Positions 52,600 through 61,851 of a stretch of DNA of 64,000 bases are shown here, in pieces. How positions within the stretch are numbered: the first letter of the stretch is position 1; each line of letters starts with the position of its first letter. A program made the position numbers and the translations under genes. Below the pieces are notes generated by a model. It saw nothing but the letters and a program-made list of their open reading frames with translations, was not told where the DNA came from and made no database searches. Source of the DNA: Psychromarinibacter sp048262455 (lineage in GTDB: Bacteria; Pseudomonadota; Alphaproteobacteria; Rhodobacterales; Rhodobacteraceae); contig JBLXFD010000009.1 in NCBI GenBank assembly GCA_048262455.1, positions 62,001 through 126,000 of the forward strand. The letters are read 5' to 3'.

Positions 52600-53304
52600 A
52601 TGACCGACATCTCCCCTGTCTACTGGCGCGGCGTGCGGCATGGCGCCCCCTTCCTGGTGGTGCTGGTGCCCTTCGCACTGGTCTTCGGGCTGGTGGCGAC
52701 CGAGGCGGGGCTGCCGGTCTCGCAGGTCATGGGCTTCTCGGTACTGGTGATCGCCGGCGCCGCGCAGATCACCGCGCTGCAGATGATGCAGGAGAACGCG
52801 CCGCTGATGGTGGTGCTGGCGGCGGCGCTGGCGGTGAACCTGCGCATGGCGATGTATTCCGCCGCGCTGGTGCCCTGGCTGGGGCCCGCGCCGCTGTGGC
52901 AGCGCGCCATCATCGCCTATTTCAACGTCGACCAGAGCTTTGCCCTGGCGCAGGCGGAGTACGAGAAGCGCCCTGCCCTGACGGTGCCGCAGCGGGTGGC
53001 CTACTTCCTTGGCGTCGCCACCCCGGTCTGCCCGCCCTGGTACCTGTTCACCTGGATCGGCGCCACGCTGGGCGCCCGGGTCCCGCCGGAGTGGGCGCTG
53101 GATTTCGCGGTGCCGATCACCTTCCTCGCCATCATCGCCCCCGCCCTGCGGACCGTGGCGCATCTTGCCGCCGCCGGCACCTCGATCGTGATCGCGCTGG
53201 CGCTGGCCTTCCTGCCCTCGGGCCTCGGGGTGCTGATCGCCGGGGTCATCGCCATGGCGGTGGGGGCGCGGGTGGAACTCTGGCAGAAGGCGCGGCAGGG
53301 ATGA
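52600..53304 (+). CDS. azlC: AzlC-family branched-chain amino acid exporter, large subunit
   Basis: A 234-residue inner-membrane protein with about six to seven helices and the AzlC signatures YWRGVRHGAPFLVVLVPFAL and AALAVNLRMAMYSAALVPWL. With AzlD it exports branched-chain amino acids or analogues. ATG 52600 begins MTDISPVYWRG; its stop overlaps the azlD start (ATGA). Confidence 0.93.
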   Translation: MTDISPVYWRGVRHGAPFLVVLVPFALVFGLVATEAGLPVSQVMGFSVLVIAGAAQITALQMMQENAPLMVVLAAALAVNLRMAMYSAALVPWLGPAPLWQRAIIAYFNVDQSFALAQAEYEKRPALTVPQRVAYFLGVATPVCPPWYLFTWIGATLGARVPPEWALDFAVPITFLAIIAPALRTVAHLAAAGTSIVIALALAFLPSGLGVLIAGVIAMAVGARVELWQKARQG

Positions 53305-53630
53305 GCTATTCCGAGGCCGGGATCTGGGCGGTGATCGTGCTGCTGGGGCTGGGCACCTTCCTGATCCGCTTTTCCTTCCTCGGCCTGATCGGCGACCGCA
53401 AGCTGCCGGAATGGGTGCTGCGCCACCTGCGCTACACCCCCGTCGCGGTGCTGCCGGGGCTGGTGGCGCCGCTGGTGCTCTGGCCCGCCGCCACCGAGGG
53501 GCAGACCGACCCGTCGCGGCTGGCGGCGGGGCTGGTGACGCTGGCAGTCGGCTACCTGACGAAGAACTTCGTCGCCGCCGCCTGCGCGGGTGCCGCGACG
53601 CTGGCGGGCGGGCTCTACCTGCTGGGCTGA
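53301..53630 (+). CDS. azlD: AzlD-domain protein, small subunit of the exporter
   Basis: A 109-residue protein with four hydrophobic segments and the AzlD motif LGTFLIRFSFLGLIGDRKLPEWV. It pairs with AzlC to make the export complex. Coupled by the ATGA overlap. The 75 bases that follow hold no canonical start codon, which matters for the next gene. Confidence 0.92.
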   Translation: MSYSEAGIWAVIVLLGLGTFLIRFSFLGLIGDRKLPEWVLRHLRYTPVAVLPGLVAPLVLWPAATEGQTDPSRLAAGLVTLAVGYLTKNFVAAACAGAATLAGGLYLLG

Positions 53631-53705
53631 GTCGCCGGGCGCTGGACCCTTCCCCGGCGCTGGCGTAGCAAGACCGCGAGTCCCGCCGGTACGGAAGGAT
53701 CGACC

Positions 53706-54626
53706 ATCGCCCGCCCCGCCTCCCCGCTGAACGTCCCGCTTCCGGGCCAGGCCGCCGACAACATGCGCGGGCTGGCGATGATGGCGCTGGGGTTCTTCAC
53801 CTTCGCCGCCGTGGACACCCAGGCGAAGTTCCTCACCGCCACGCTGCACCCGATCCAGATCACCTGGACGCGGCAGTTCGGGCTGCTGCTGGTGGTGCTG
53901 GTGCTGCTGGCGGTGAAGGGGCCGGCGATGCTGCGGACCGCGCACCCGGTGCTGCAGGTGGTGCGGGGCGCGCTGGCGGCGATGTCGGGGACGCTGTTCA
54001 TCGTCGGGATCAGCTTCGTTCCACTGGTGGATGCCATGGCGGTCACCTTCATCGCGCCCTTCATCGTCACCCTGATGGGCGCGCTGGTGCTGCGCGAGAA
54101 GGTGGGCATCCGCCGCTGGATCGCCGTCGCCATCGGCTTTGCCGGTACGCTGGTGGTGATCCGCCCGGGCATGGGCGTGGTGCACCCGGCGGTGGTCCTG
54201 GTGCTGCTGGCGGCGGTCTGCTTCGCGATGCGGCAGGTAATCTCCCGCGCGCTGGCGTCTTCCGACAGCACGCTGACCACGGTTGCCTATACCGCCCTGG
54301 TGGGTGGCCTGCTGCTGTCGCTGCCGCTGCCCTTCGTCTGGGAATGGCCGCAGGACCGGACCAGCTGGATGCTGATGGGCGGGATCGCCGTGCTGGCGGG
54401 GCTGGGAGAGCTGATGGTCATCAAGGCGCTGCAGATCGGCGAGGCGACGGTGCTGTCGCCGATGCAATACTCGCTGCTGATCTGGGGCACCTTCTACGGC
54501 TGGCTGGTGTTTGGGGAACTGCCGGACCTGTGGACCTACGTCGGCGCCCTGATCATCGGCGCCACCGGGATCTACACCCTGCAACGAGAGCGGCTGGCGG
54601 CGCGGCGTGCCGCGGCCGAAACCTAG
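53706..54626 (+). CDS. EamA/DMT-superfamily transporter with uncertain start
   Basis: A drug/metabolite transporter with about ten helices in two EamA repeats; the second repeat includes ALQIGEATVLSPMQYSLLIW. Substrate unknown. The first ATG (53763) begins MRGLAMMALGFF with no clear ribosome site. An ATC at 53706 in the same frame is 7 bases after GGAAGG and would add 19 residues (ARPASPLNVPLPGQAADN after the start), so the N-terminus would read like homologues I recall with DNxRG. The 53763 start remains possible. Confidence 0.8.
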   Translation: MARPASPLNVPLPGQAADNMRGLAMMALGFFTFAAVDTQAKFLTATLHPIQITWTRQFGLLLVVLVLLAVKGPAMLRTAHPVLQVVRGALAAMSGTLFIVGISFVPLVDAMAVTFIAPFIVTLMGALVLREKVGIRRWIAVAIGFAGTLVVIRPGMGVVHPAVVLVLLAAVCFAMRQVISRALASSDSTLTTVAYTALVGGLLLSLPLPFVWEWPQDRTSWMLMGGIAVLAGLGELMVIKALQIGEATVLSPMQYSLLIWGTFYGWLVFGELPDLWTYVGALIIGATGIYTLQRERLAARRAAAET

Positions 54627-55021
54627 CCCGGCGCGTACTTGTCGCCGACCTGCGCGCGCAGCGGGTGGGTGTCGTAGAAGATCGACAGGCTGGCAAAGCG
54701 GCCGTCCGGCGCGAAGGTGAAGTGGTCGACCCCCTCGAACACCAGCACCTCGCCGGAATGCATCGTCCAGTCGTAGCCGAAGTGTACCGCGGCACTGTCG
54801 CTTTGCGTTCCCAGCAGGATGTCGTGCACCGTCAGGCGGCTGGCGCGAGAGGCGGCGCCGAGCCGTGCGAAGAACTCCGGCGCCTCCATCCGCCCGAGGA
54901 AGGGCGAGAGCACCTCTGCCCCCGGCGCGAACAGCGCGGTGACGGCGGCAATGTCGCCGGCGGTCATCAGCTCGAAGTAACGGCGGACGTGGGCGATGCG
55001 GGTGGTGCGGTCGATCTGCAT
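54623..55021 (-). CDS. SnoaL/NTF2-like protein
   Basis: A 132-residue cone-fold protein: MQIDRTTRIAHVRRYFELMT, then FAPGAEVLSPFLGR, VHFGYDWTMHSGEVLVFEGV and HFTFAPDGRFASLSIFYD. The fold includes enzymes such as steroid isomerases and polyketide cyclases and many proteins of unknown role. I use ATG 55021. It converges with the DMT transporter gene, overlapping by 4 bases. Confidence 0.85.
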   Translation of the reverse strand: MQIDRTTRIAHVRRYFELMTAGDIAAVTALFAPGAEVLSPFLGRMEAPEFFARLGAASRASRLTVHDILLGTQSDSAAVHFGYDWTMHSGEVLVFEGVDHFTFAPDGRFASLSIFYDTHPLRAQVGDKYAPG

Positions 55022-55064
55022 GCTCCCCGTCTGCGGGGCGGGGCGCGGGCTGTCAAGCCGCATG

Positions 55065-55093
55065 AAAAAAGGGCCACCCGAAGGCGGCCCTTT
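55065..55093 (-). terminator. Rho-independent terminator of groESL
   Basis: Read on the minus strand: AAAGGGCCGCC / GGTGGCCCTTT with a TTCG loop and a trailing run of T. The 11-bp stem holds a single G-T pair. It begins 25 bases after the groEL stop. Confidence 0.9.
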
Positions 55094-55118
55094 CCGATTT
55101 CCTGCCAGGGCGACTGGC

Positions 55119-56762
<1,644 letters not shown>

Positions 56763-56835
56763 TTCGCTTGCTCCTCGTCTTTTTCAAATCAAATGGATGG
56801 GTGCCACGCACCCATCATTCCGCGAAGGCGCGATA

Positions 56836-57123
56836 TCAGGCGATAATGCCCAGAATGTCGCTTTCCTTCATGATCAGCAGCTCCTGGCCGTCCAGGGTGA
56901 TCTCGGTACCGGACCACTTGCCGAACAGGATCTTGTCGCCGGCCTTGACGTCCATGGCGATGCGATCGCCGTCGTCGTCCTTGGCACCGGCACCCACGGC
57001 AACAACCTCGCCCTCGGCGGGCTTCTCCTTGGCGCTGTCGGGGATGATGAGACCGCCCTTGGTCTTCTCGTCGGATTCCACGCGACGGACCAGAACGCGG
57101 TCATGCAGCGGAGTGAAAGCCAT
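56836..57123 (-). CDS. groES: Co-chaperonin GroES
   Basis: A 95-residue cap subunit: FTPLHDRVLVRRVESDEKTK at the front with the mobile loop KTKGGLIIPDSAKEKP, and the conserved GDKILFGKWSGTEI. Normal length. First gene of groESL; a CIRCE site lies about 35 bases ahead of the ATG. Confidence 0.98.
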   Translation of the reverse strand: MAFTPLHDRVLVRRVESDEKTKGGLIIPDSAKEKPAEGEVVAVGAGAKDDDGDRIAMDVKAGDKILFGKWSGTEITLDGQELLIMKESDILGIIA

Positions 57124-57158
57124 TGTTGAACGCTCCTTGGTTCACTGTTCTCCCAGCG

Positions 57159-57185
57159 TTAGCACTCACCATGGGCGAGTGATAA
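57159..57185. promoter_or_regulatory. CIRCE element (HrcA operator) of groESL
   Basis: TTAGCACTC, nine bases, then GAGTGATAA. The consensus is TTAGCACTC-N9-GAGTGCTAA, so one base differs. HrcA bound here represses groESL until heat removes it. hrcA itself is not in the window. Confidence 0.9.
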
Positions 57186-57193
57186 CGAGCCGG

Positions 57194-57221
57194 AGATAAG
57201 GAGCGCGGGGGGCTGTGTCAA
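57194..57221 (-). promoter_or_regulatory. Probable groESL promoter
   Basis: On the minus strand TTGACA (57221-57216) and TTATCT (57199-57194) are separated by 16 bases and lie just upstream of the CIRCE element, placing the operator at or after the start of transcription. The -35 is a perfect sigma-70 match. RpoH may also use this region, as the two consensus sets overlap in alphaproteobacteria. Confidence 0.6.
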
Positions 57222-57334
57222 CAGGTGTTCCGGCGGCAGCACGGGCCTTTTCGCCGAAGCGCTTCCCGTTCGGACCGGGGCGCGGGGCACACCTGATGAG
57301 GATCGACCGGAATTGCAAGGGGGTAGGCGGAAGC

Positions 57335-57354
57335 GGGCGGGGTCAGCCCCGCCC
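57335..57354 (-). terminator. GGGCGGGG/CCCCGCCC hairpin after nrdJ
   Basis: A perfect 8-bp stem with a TCAG loop begins at the last base of the nrdJ stop codon. An outer GGGTAG / CTACCC pair extends it. A member of the recurrent GGCGGGG hairpin set. Confidence 0.5.
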
Positions 57355-59855
57355 TACCCGCACTTCGAATAGCCGCAGCTCAGGCAGGTCATGCAGCCTT
57401 CCAGCATCTTCATCTCGTAGCTGCCGCAGGAGGCGCAGGCCTTGCCGCGCGGCAGCCCCACCACCTCGGCGCGGGGGTCGGCCTTCAGGCCCAGCCCCTC
57501 GCCCTCGATGAAGCCGATGGCGATCAGGTGACGCTCGATCACCCCGCCGATGGCCGCGAGGATCGAGGGGATGTACTTGCCCTGCATCCAGGCGCCGCCG
57601 CGCGGGTCGAAGACGGCCTTCAGTTCCTCCACCACGAAGGACACGTCGCCGCCGCGCCGGAACACCGCGGAAATCATCCGGGTCAGCGCCACGGTCCAGG
57701 CGAAATGCTCCATGTTCTTGGAGTTGATGAAGATCTCGAAGGGCCGACGGTGTCCGTTTAGGATGATGTCGTTGATGGTCACGTAGATCGCGTGCTCGCT
57801 GTCGGGCCACTTCAGCTTGTAGGTCTGGCCTTCCAGCTGCTGCGGCCGGTCCAGCGGCTCGGAGATGTAGACCACGTCGCCATGGGGCTGCAGCGGCTCG
57901 GCGTCGGTGTTGGCGAGGACTTCGGGGGCGTTGTCAGCTTCTCCGAACAGAAGCCAGCCTGCAGGCACACCGAATTTGCTGGCAATCAGTTCTGCCGCAT
58001 CGCGGGAGACGTTTTTGATCCCCGCCGCCCAGTTGCTGTAGCGGGACGCCCCTACGCCCAATGCTTCCGCAGCTTCCCGCTGTGTCTTGTAACCAGCGTT
58101 AGCCGCTGCCCATTTCAGCCGCTGCACCACAGTCTCCAAAACTGGGAGCGATGGCTTCTCCGCCGAAACACTCAACACACTCCCCGTCACCGCGTTTGGC
58201 CGGTACGTCGTGCATCCCTTGCAGCCCGTCTCGTAGGCCTCGAGGTAGACGTCCTTGAACGCCTCGAAATCGATATCCTCTGGGCAGTTGATCGTCTTGG
58301 AAATCGACGAATCCACCCACTTCTGCGCCGCCGCCTGCATCTTCACGTGCTCCAGCGGCGCCAGCGTCTGGGCGTTGACGAAATGGCCCGGCAGCTCGGC
58401 ATCGCCGAACTTCTCGCGCCACATCTGCACGGCGTAGTCGATCACCTCTTCCTCGGTCTTGCTGCCGTCCTTCTGCAGCACCTTGCGGGTGTAGCTGTAG
58501 GCAAAGACCGGCTCGATCCCGCTGGAGACGTTGCCGGCGTAAAGGCTGATCGTCCCGGTGGGCGCGATCGAGGTCAGCAGGGCGTTGCGGATGCCATGCT
58601 CGGCGATCGCCGCGCGCACGTCCTCGTCCATGTGCTGCAGCGCGCCGCTGGCCAGGAACTTGTCGGCGTCGAACAGGGGAAAGGCACCCTTCTCGGCCGC
58701 CAGACGCGCCGAGGCCAGGTAGGCGGCGCGGGCGATGCGGTGCAACCAGCGCTCGGTCTGGCGCGCCGCCTCGTCAGAGCCATAGCGCAGCCCCACCATC
58801 AGCAGCGCGTCGGCCAGTCCCGTCACCCCCAACCCGATGCGGCGCTTGGCCCGCGCCTCGTCGGCCTGCTGCGGCAGCGGGAAGCGGCTGGCGTCCACCA
58901 CGTTGTCCATCATCCGCACCGCGGTCGCCACCAGCTCGTCCAGCTCGGACTCGTCCAGCGCGGCGCCGGATTCGAAGGGCCGCTCCACCAGCCGCGCAAG
59001 GTTAACCGAGCCCAGAAGGCAGGCGCCGTAGGGCGGCAGTGGCTGCTCGCCGCAGGGGTTCGTCGCCGCGATGGTCTCGGCATAGGCGAGGTTGTTCATC
59101 GCGTTGATCCGGTCGATGAAGATCACCCCCGGCTCGGCATAATCGTAGGTGGCGCGCATGATGCGGTTCCACAGGTCGCGCGCCTGCACCGTGCGGTAGA
59201 CCTTGCCGTCAAACCGCAGCTCCCACGGCCCGTCGGCCTTCACCGCCTCCATGAAGGGGTCGGTCACCAGCACCGAAACGTTGAAGTTGCGCAGGCGGGC
59301 GGCGTCGGACTTGGCGGTGATGAAGTCCTCGATGTCCGGGTGGTCGCAGCGCATGGTGGCCATCATCGCGCCCCGGCGACTGCCGGCGGACATGATGGTG
59401 CGGCACATGGCGTCCCAGACGTCCATGAAGGACAGCGGCCCCGAGGCATCCGCCGCCACCCCCTTCACGTCCGCGCCCTTGGGCCGGATGGTCGAGAAGT
59501 CGTAGCCGATTCCGCCCCCCTGCTGCATCGTCAGCGCGGCCTCCTTCAGCGCGTCGAAGATGCCGCCCATGGTGTCGGGAATCGTCCCCATGACGAAGCA
59601 GTTGAACAGCGTGACAGACCGGTCGGTGCCGGCCCCCGCGGTGATGCGCCCGGCGGGCAGGAAGCGGAAATCCTCCAGCGCGCGGTAGAAGGGTTCCTCC
59701 CAAGCCGAAGGGTCAGACTCCACCGCCGCCATGGCGCGGGCGATCCGGCGCCAGCTGTCCTCCACCGTGGCGTCGACGGGGGTGCCGTCGGCTTGCTTCA
59801 GGCGGTACTTCATGTCCCAGATCTGCTCTGCGATCGGGGCGGAAAAACGGGTCAT
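57354..59855 (-). CDS. nrdJ: Adenosylcobalamin-dependent (class II) ribonucleotide reductase with an inserted XRE-type helix-turn-helix
   Basis: A protein of 833 residues that reduces ribonucleotides to deoxyribonucleotides using B12 and needing no oxygen. The catalytic barrel shows LFNCFVMGTIPD, GGGIGYDFSTIRP, the NPCGEQPLPPYGACLLGS motif near residue 265 and SIAPTGTISLYAGN. The C-terminus has a Cys cluster (CASCGSYEMKMLEGCMTC then CLSCGYSKC). Between them, residues about 569-639 hold an extra domain (LETVVQRLKWAAANAGY, TQREAAEALGVGASRYSNW, ELIASKFGVPAGWLLFG) that reads as an XRE/Cro-type DNA-binding fold; without it the enzyme would be near 760 residues, the length I expect. I start at ATG 59855; TTG 59867 is possible. 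Confidence 0.93.
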   Translation of the reverse strand: MTRFSAPIAEQIWDMKYRLKQADGTPVDATVEDSWRRIARAMAAVESDPSAWEEPFYRALEDFRFLPAGRITAGAGTDRSVTLFNCFVMGTIPDTMGGIFDALKEAALTMQQGGGIGYDFSTIRPKGADVKGVAADASGPLSFMDVWDAMCRTIMSAGSRRGAMMATMRCDHPDIEDFITAKSDAARLRNFNVSVLVTDPFMEAVKADGPWELRFDGKVYRTVQARDLWNRIMRATYDYAEPGVIFIDRINAMNNLAYAETIAATNPCGEQPLPPYGACLLGSVNLARLVERPFESGAALDESELDELVATAVRMMDNVVDASRFPLPQQADEARAKRRIGLGVTGLADALLMVGLRYGSDEAARQTERWLHRIARAAYLASARLAAEKGAFPLFDADKFLASGALQHMDEDVRAAIAEHGIRNALLTSIAPTGTISLYAGNVSSGIEPVFAYSYTRKVLQKDGSKTEEEVIDYAVQMWREKFGDAELPGHFVNAQTLAPLEHVKMQAAAQKWVDSSISKTINCPEDIDFEAFKDVYLEAYETGCKGCTTYRPNAVTGSVLSVSAEKPSLPVLETVVQRLKWAAANAGYKTQREAAEALGVGASRYSNWAAGIKNVSRDAAELIASKFGVPAGWLLFGEADNAPEVLANTDAEPLQPHGDVVYISEPLDRPQQLEGQTYKLKWPDSEHAIYVTINDIILNGHRRPFEIFINSKNMEHFAWTVALTRMISAVFRRGGDVSFVVEELKAVFDPRGGAWMQGKYIPSILAAIGGVIERHLIAIGFIEGEGLGLKADPRAEVVGLPRGKACASCGSYEMKMLEGCMTCLSCGYSKCG
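57940..58151 (-). other. XRE-type HTH domain insertion inside nrdJ
   Basis: In-frame segment of about 71 codons. It has a first helix with Trp (RLKWAAANAG), a turn QREAAEALGV, the recognition region GASRYSNWAAGIKN and the WLLFG end common to alphaproteobacterial XRE regulators. By hand count, 27 of 72 codons end in A or T, against 3 of the next 58 codons downstream. The shift seems to begin about 20 codons earlier, near 58220. No stop or frame change occurs. The boundaries are estimates. Confidence 0.8.
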
Positions 59856-60014
59856 GTCTGGTTCCAACGGCTGGGCGGCGGGCTATCTACGGTACGGGGG
59901 CGTACGGGGCCGGTCAAACCGAAACCGGCTGTCCGGAACAGGCCGTCGATGGGCTGTGGCAGAATCGACGGGCCGCTTCTAGACTACCACATGTTGATGG
60001 AACAGGCCAAGAAC

Positions 60015-60437
60015 ATGCTGCATCTCGTGAAACTCTCTGTTGGCACCGATGACGTGGAGGATCTTGCCCGCTGGCAGGCTTCGGGCCGTTCGGTGACGGC
60101 GGACGGTTTGCCACGCCACGTCACCCGCATGTGGCCCAAGCGCGAGGCCGAGGTGCTGGAGGGCGGCAGCATCTACTGGGTCATCAAGGGGGTGATCCTG
60201 TGCCGCCAGCGCGTCCTGCGCTTCGACGAGGTGACCCGTGCCGACGGTATCCGCCGCTGCGCCTTCGTGCTGGAGCCGGGTCCCGTGCGCACCGCCGCCG
60301 CCGTGCGCCGCCCGTTCCAGGGCTGGCGCTACCTCGACCCCGCCGACGCCCCGCCCGATCTGCGGGCCGGCACCGCGGCGGAAGAATCGCTGCCCCCCTC
60401 GCTCAGCGCCGCGCTGGCCGAGATCGGCGTGCGCTGA
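60015..60437 (+). CDS. DUF1489-family protein
   Basis: A 140-residue protein starting LHLVKLSVGTDDVEDLARWQ, with LPRHVTRMWPKREAEVLEGG and FQGWRYLDPADAPPD, the pattern of DUF1489, which I associate with Rhodobacterales and other alphaproteobacteria. Function unknown. I start at ATG 60015 because homologues begin near HLVKL; ATG 59991 is an alternative. It diverges from nrdJ across about 160 bases. Confidence 0.88.
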   Translation: MLHLVKLSVGTDDVEDLARWQASGRSVTADGLPRHVTRMWPKREAEVLEGGSIYWVIKGVILCRQRVLRFDEVTRADGIRRCAFVLEPGPVRTAAAVRRPFQGWRYLDPADAPPDLRAGTAAEESLPPSLSAALAEIGVR

Positions 60438-60451
60438 GGCCGGAATGCATA

Positions 60452-60475
60452 ACAGCCGGCCCGGGGGCCGGCTGT
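60452..60475. terminator. Bidirectional hairpin terminator
   Basis: A perfect 10-bp stem ACAGCCGGCC / GGCCGGCTGT with a CGGG loop sits between the convergent DUF1489 and outer-membrane genes. No long T-run on either side. Confidence 0.6.
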
Positions 60476-60500
60476 CATTGTCAGGTAATGTCGCTCTGGC

Positions 60501-61439
60501 TCAGAAGGCGCTGCCGACCAGCTCGGTGATCGCCGAGCGATAGTCGCCGCGCGCGATGCGGGCGGAGCTGTTCAGCGGCAGGGTGGAGGCGTTGCCGAAG
60601 GGCACGGTCACACCCAGGCGTACGGTGGTCATCTCGTCGTTGCCGAAGGTGGCACCGTCGAACTTGCGCCGCGCGACTTCCGCGCTGACGGTCACCGGGA
60701 AGCTGCTGTTGCGGGACAGGCCGTAAGCCACGCCCAGCGACACTTCCTTCGCGGTCCCGTCGGGGCCGCCGCCGCCGTTGCTGTCTACCTCGGCATGGCC
60801 GAGAGAGCCGAAGACGCTCAGGCCGCCCTTGAACCCGTACTGGGCACCGATCGCCACAGCCATGACGTCGATATCGCCGCCGCCGGTATCCACGGTGGAC
60901 ATGGCGTAGTGACCGAAGATCTCCATGTTCGAGTGGAAGCGGTAGCCGCCGGCGACGCCCACGTCGTCCACGTCAGTGTTGCCGGTGTTGATCTCGGACT
61001 GGCCGTAGTAGACCTCGGCCCAGTAGTTGGCGCTTTCGTACCCGACGAAGCCGCCGTAGCTGTCCATGTCCAGCGACAGGGCGAACGGCGGGGCGATGCC
61101 CACGTCGACCGAGGTATTCTGGTAGTAGCCGCCAACGTAGAAGGCGCCGAAGTTGTAGCGCGGCGCCAGTTGCAGGCGGCTGATGTCGATGTCCACGTCC
61201 GTGCTGCCGGACGAGGCCTGGCCCAGCGTGAAGTTGGCATCAAAGCCGACCTCGAAGCCGCCACCGAATCCGATGTCGCCCTCGAACATGAACTCGCCCG
61301 CGTGCAGGTCGATGTTCGCGTTGTCGATATTGCCGAAGCTGTAGCCAGCGGTGAAGGCGCCGTCGAAAGTCACTTCCGCCATGGCGACGGTGGGGGCGGC
61401 GAGCGCCAGGATCGAAACTGCAGTTATCTTCCTCAACAT
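60501..61439 (-). CDS. Outer-membrane beta-barrel (porin-like) protein
   Basis: A 312-residue exported protein: signal peptide ending near TVAMA/EV, then alternating amphipathic strands (FDGAFTAGYSFGNID, GGFEVGFDANFTLG, YNFGAFYVGGYYQN, VAGGYRFHSNMEIFGHY) and a Gly/Asp-rich loop. It lacks an OmpA-like C-terminal domain and ends in VGSAF, a terminal Phe typical of outer-membrane barrels. Probably a porin or surface barrel; substrate unknown. I use ATG 61439; an earlier ATG at 61457 is possible. Confidence 0.85.
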   Translation of the reverse strand: MLRKITAVSILALAAPTVAMAEVTFDGAFTAGYSFGNIDNANIDLHAGEFMFEGDIGFGGGFEVGFDANFTLGQASSGSTDVDIDISRLQLAPRYNFGAFYVGGYYQNTSVDVGIAPPFALSLDMDSYGGFVGYESANYWAEVYYGQSEINTGNTDVDDVGVAGGYRFHSNMEIFGHYAMSTVDTGGGDIDVMAVAIGAQYGFKGGLSVFGSLGHAEVDSNGGGGPDGTAKEVSLGVAYGLSRNSSFPVTVSAEVARRKFDGATFGNDEMTTVRLGVTVPFGNASTLPLNSSARIARGDYRSAITELVGSAF

Positions 61440-61851
61440 GCCAATTGGCCCTTTCATTGGTTTTATTGGCGCAATGGTTTTTGCGCGTTCTGATGAAATC
61501 TCTACTTGAGGTGCCGCTTCCAATCCATTAACAGCTTCGGCCCCGTTCCGGGTTCTCGGCGGCCTGTGGCGCGTGTACATCAGGGGTAATCGCGTTATCC
61601 ACAGCACTTGAGGGCTGTGGAATATGGGCCGCAGAGGCTGCGCGGGGAACGCGTGAGCGCCACGCAGACGCCTTAAAATTCCCTGTATTCATGGCCTTGT
61701 GGCGAATGAACGTCAGGTTTGCGACAGACCCGGCATCACGCGAACGCGTCGCGAATCCCCTGACGTAAGGTTGCGCGACGACCTCAGGCGCACCGCCCCG
61801 TGTTAACCTCAAATCCCGTCCACGTTAGGATTTGCACCCGCCCTGAAGGCG
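61440..61851. other. 412-base intergenic region between hisG and the outer-membrane gene
   Basis: No convincing gene is present. Close to the barrel gene, four CCAAT-like motifs repeat at roughly 10-12 base spacing (61440-61485, minus strand), and the leader is AT-rich. A perfect DnaA box (61595-61603) faces a degenerate inverted copy (61616-61624). The right part, to 61851, shows no recognised element and holds the region beyond the hisG stop. Confidence 0.5.
61595..61603 (+). other. DnaA box (TTATCCACA)
   Basis: An exact match to the high-affinity DnaA binding site. The facing TATTCCACA at 61616-61624 (minus strand) departs from the consensus. A single box is not an origin. Confidence 0.5.

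Noticed and set aside
57940..58151. Intein in nrdJ
   Set aside because: The extra segment is far too short, lacks the N-terminal Cys and C-terminal His-Asn splice residues and reads as a helix-turn-helix.
57792..60437. Open frame of 881 codons on the plus strand opposite nrdJ
   Set aside because: Only its last part (from about 60015) is the DUF1489 gene. The rest mirrors nrdJ, is Arg/His/Gly-rich and has no recognisable motif: an antisense shadow of GC-rich coding DNA.
61595..61624. Replication origin
   Set aside because: One exact DnaA box and one poor copy, no AT-rich unwinding element and no origin-linked genes nearby.
61528..61812. Possible 94-residue gene in the hisG to barrel gap
   Set aside because: No ribosome site, no family resemblance and a mixed composition; treated as non-coding.
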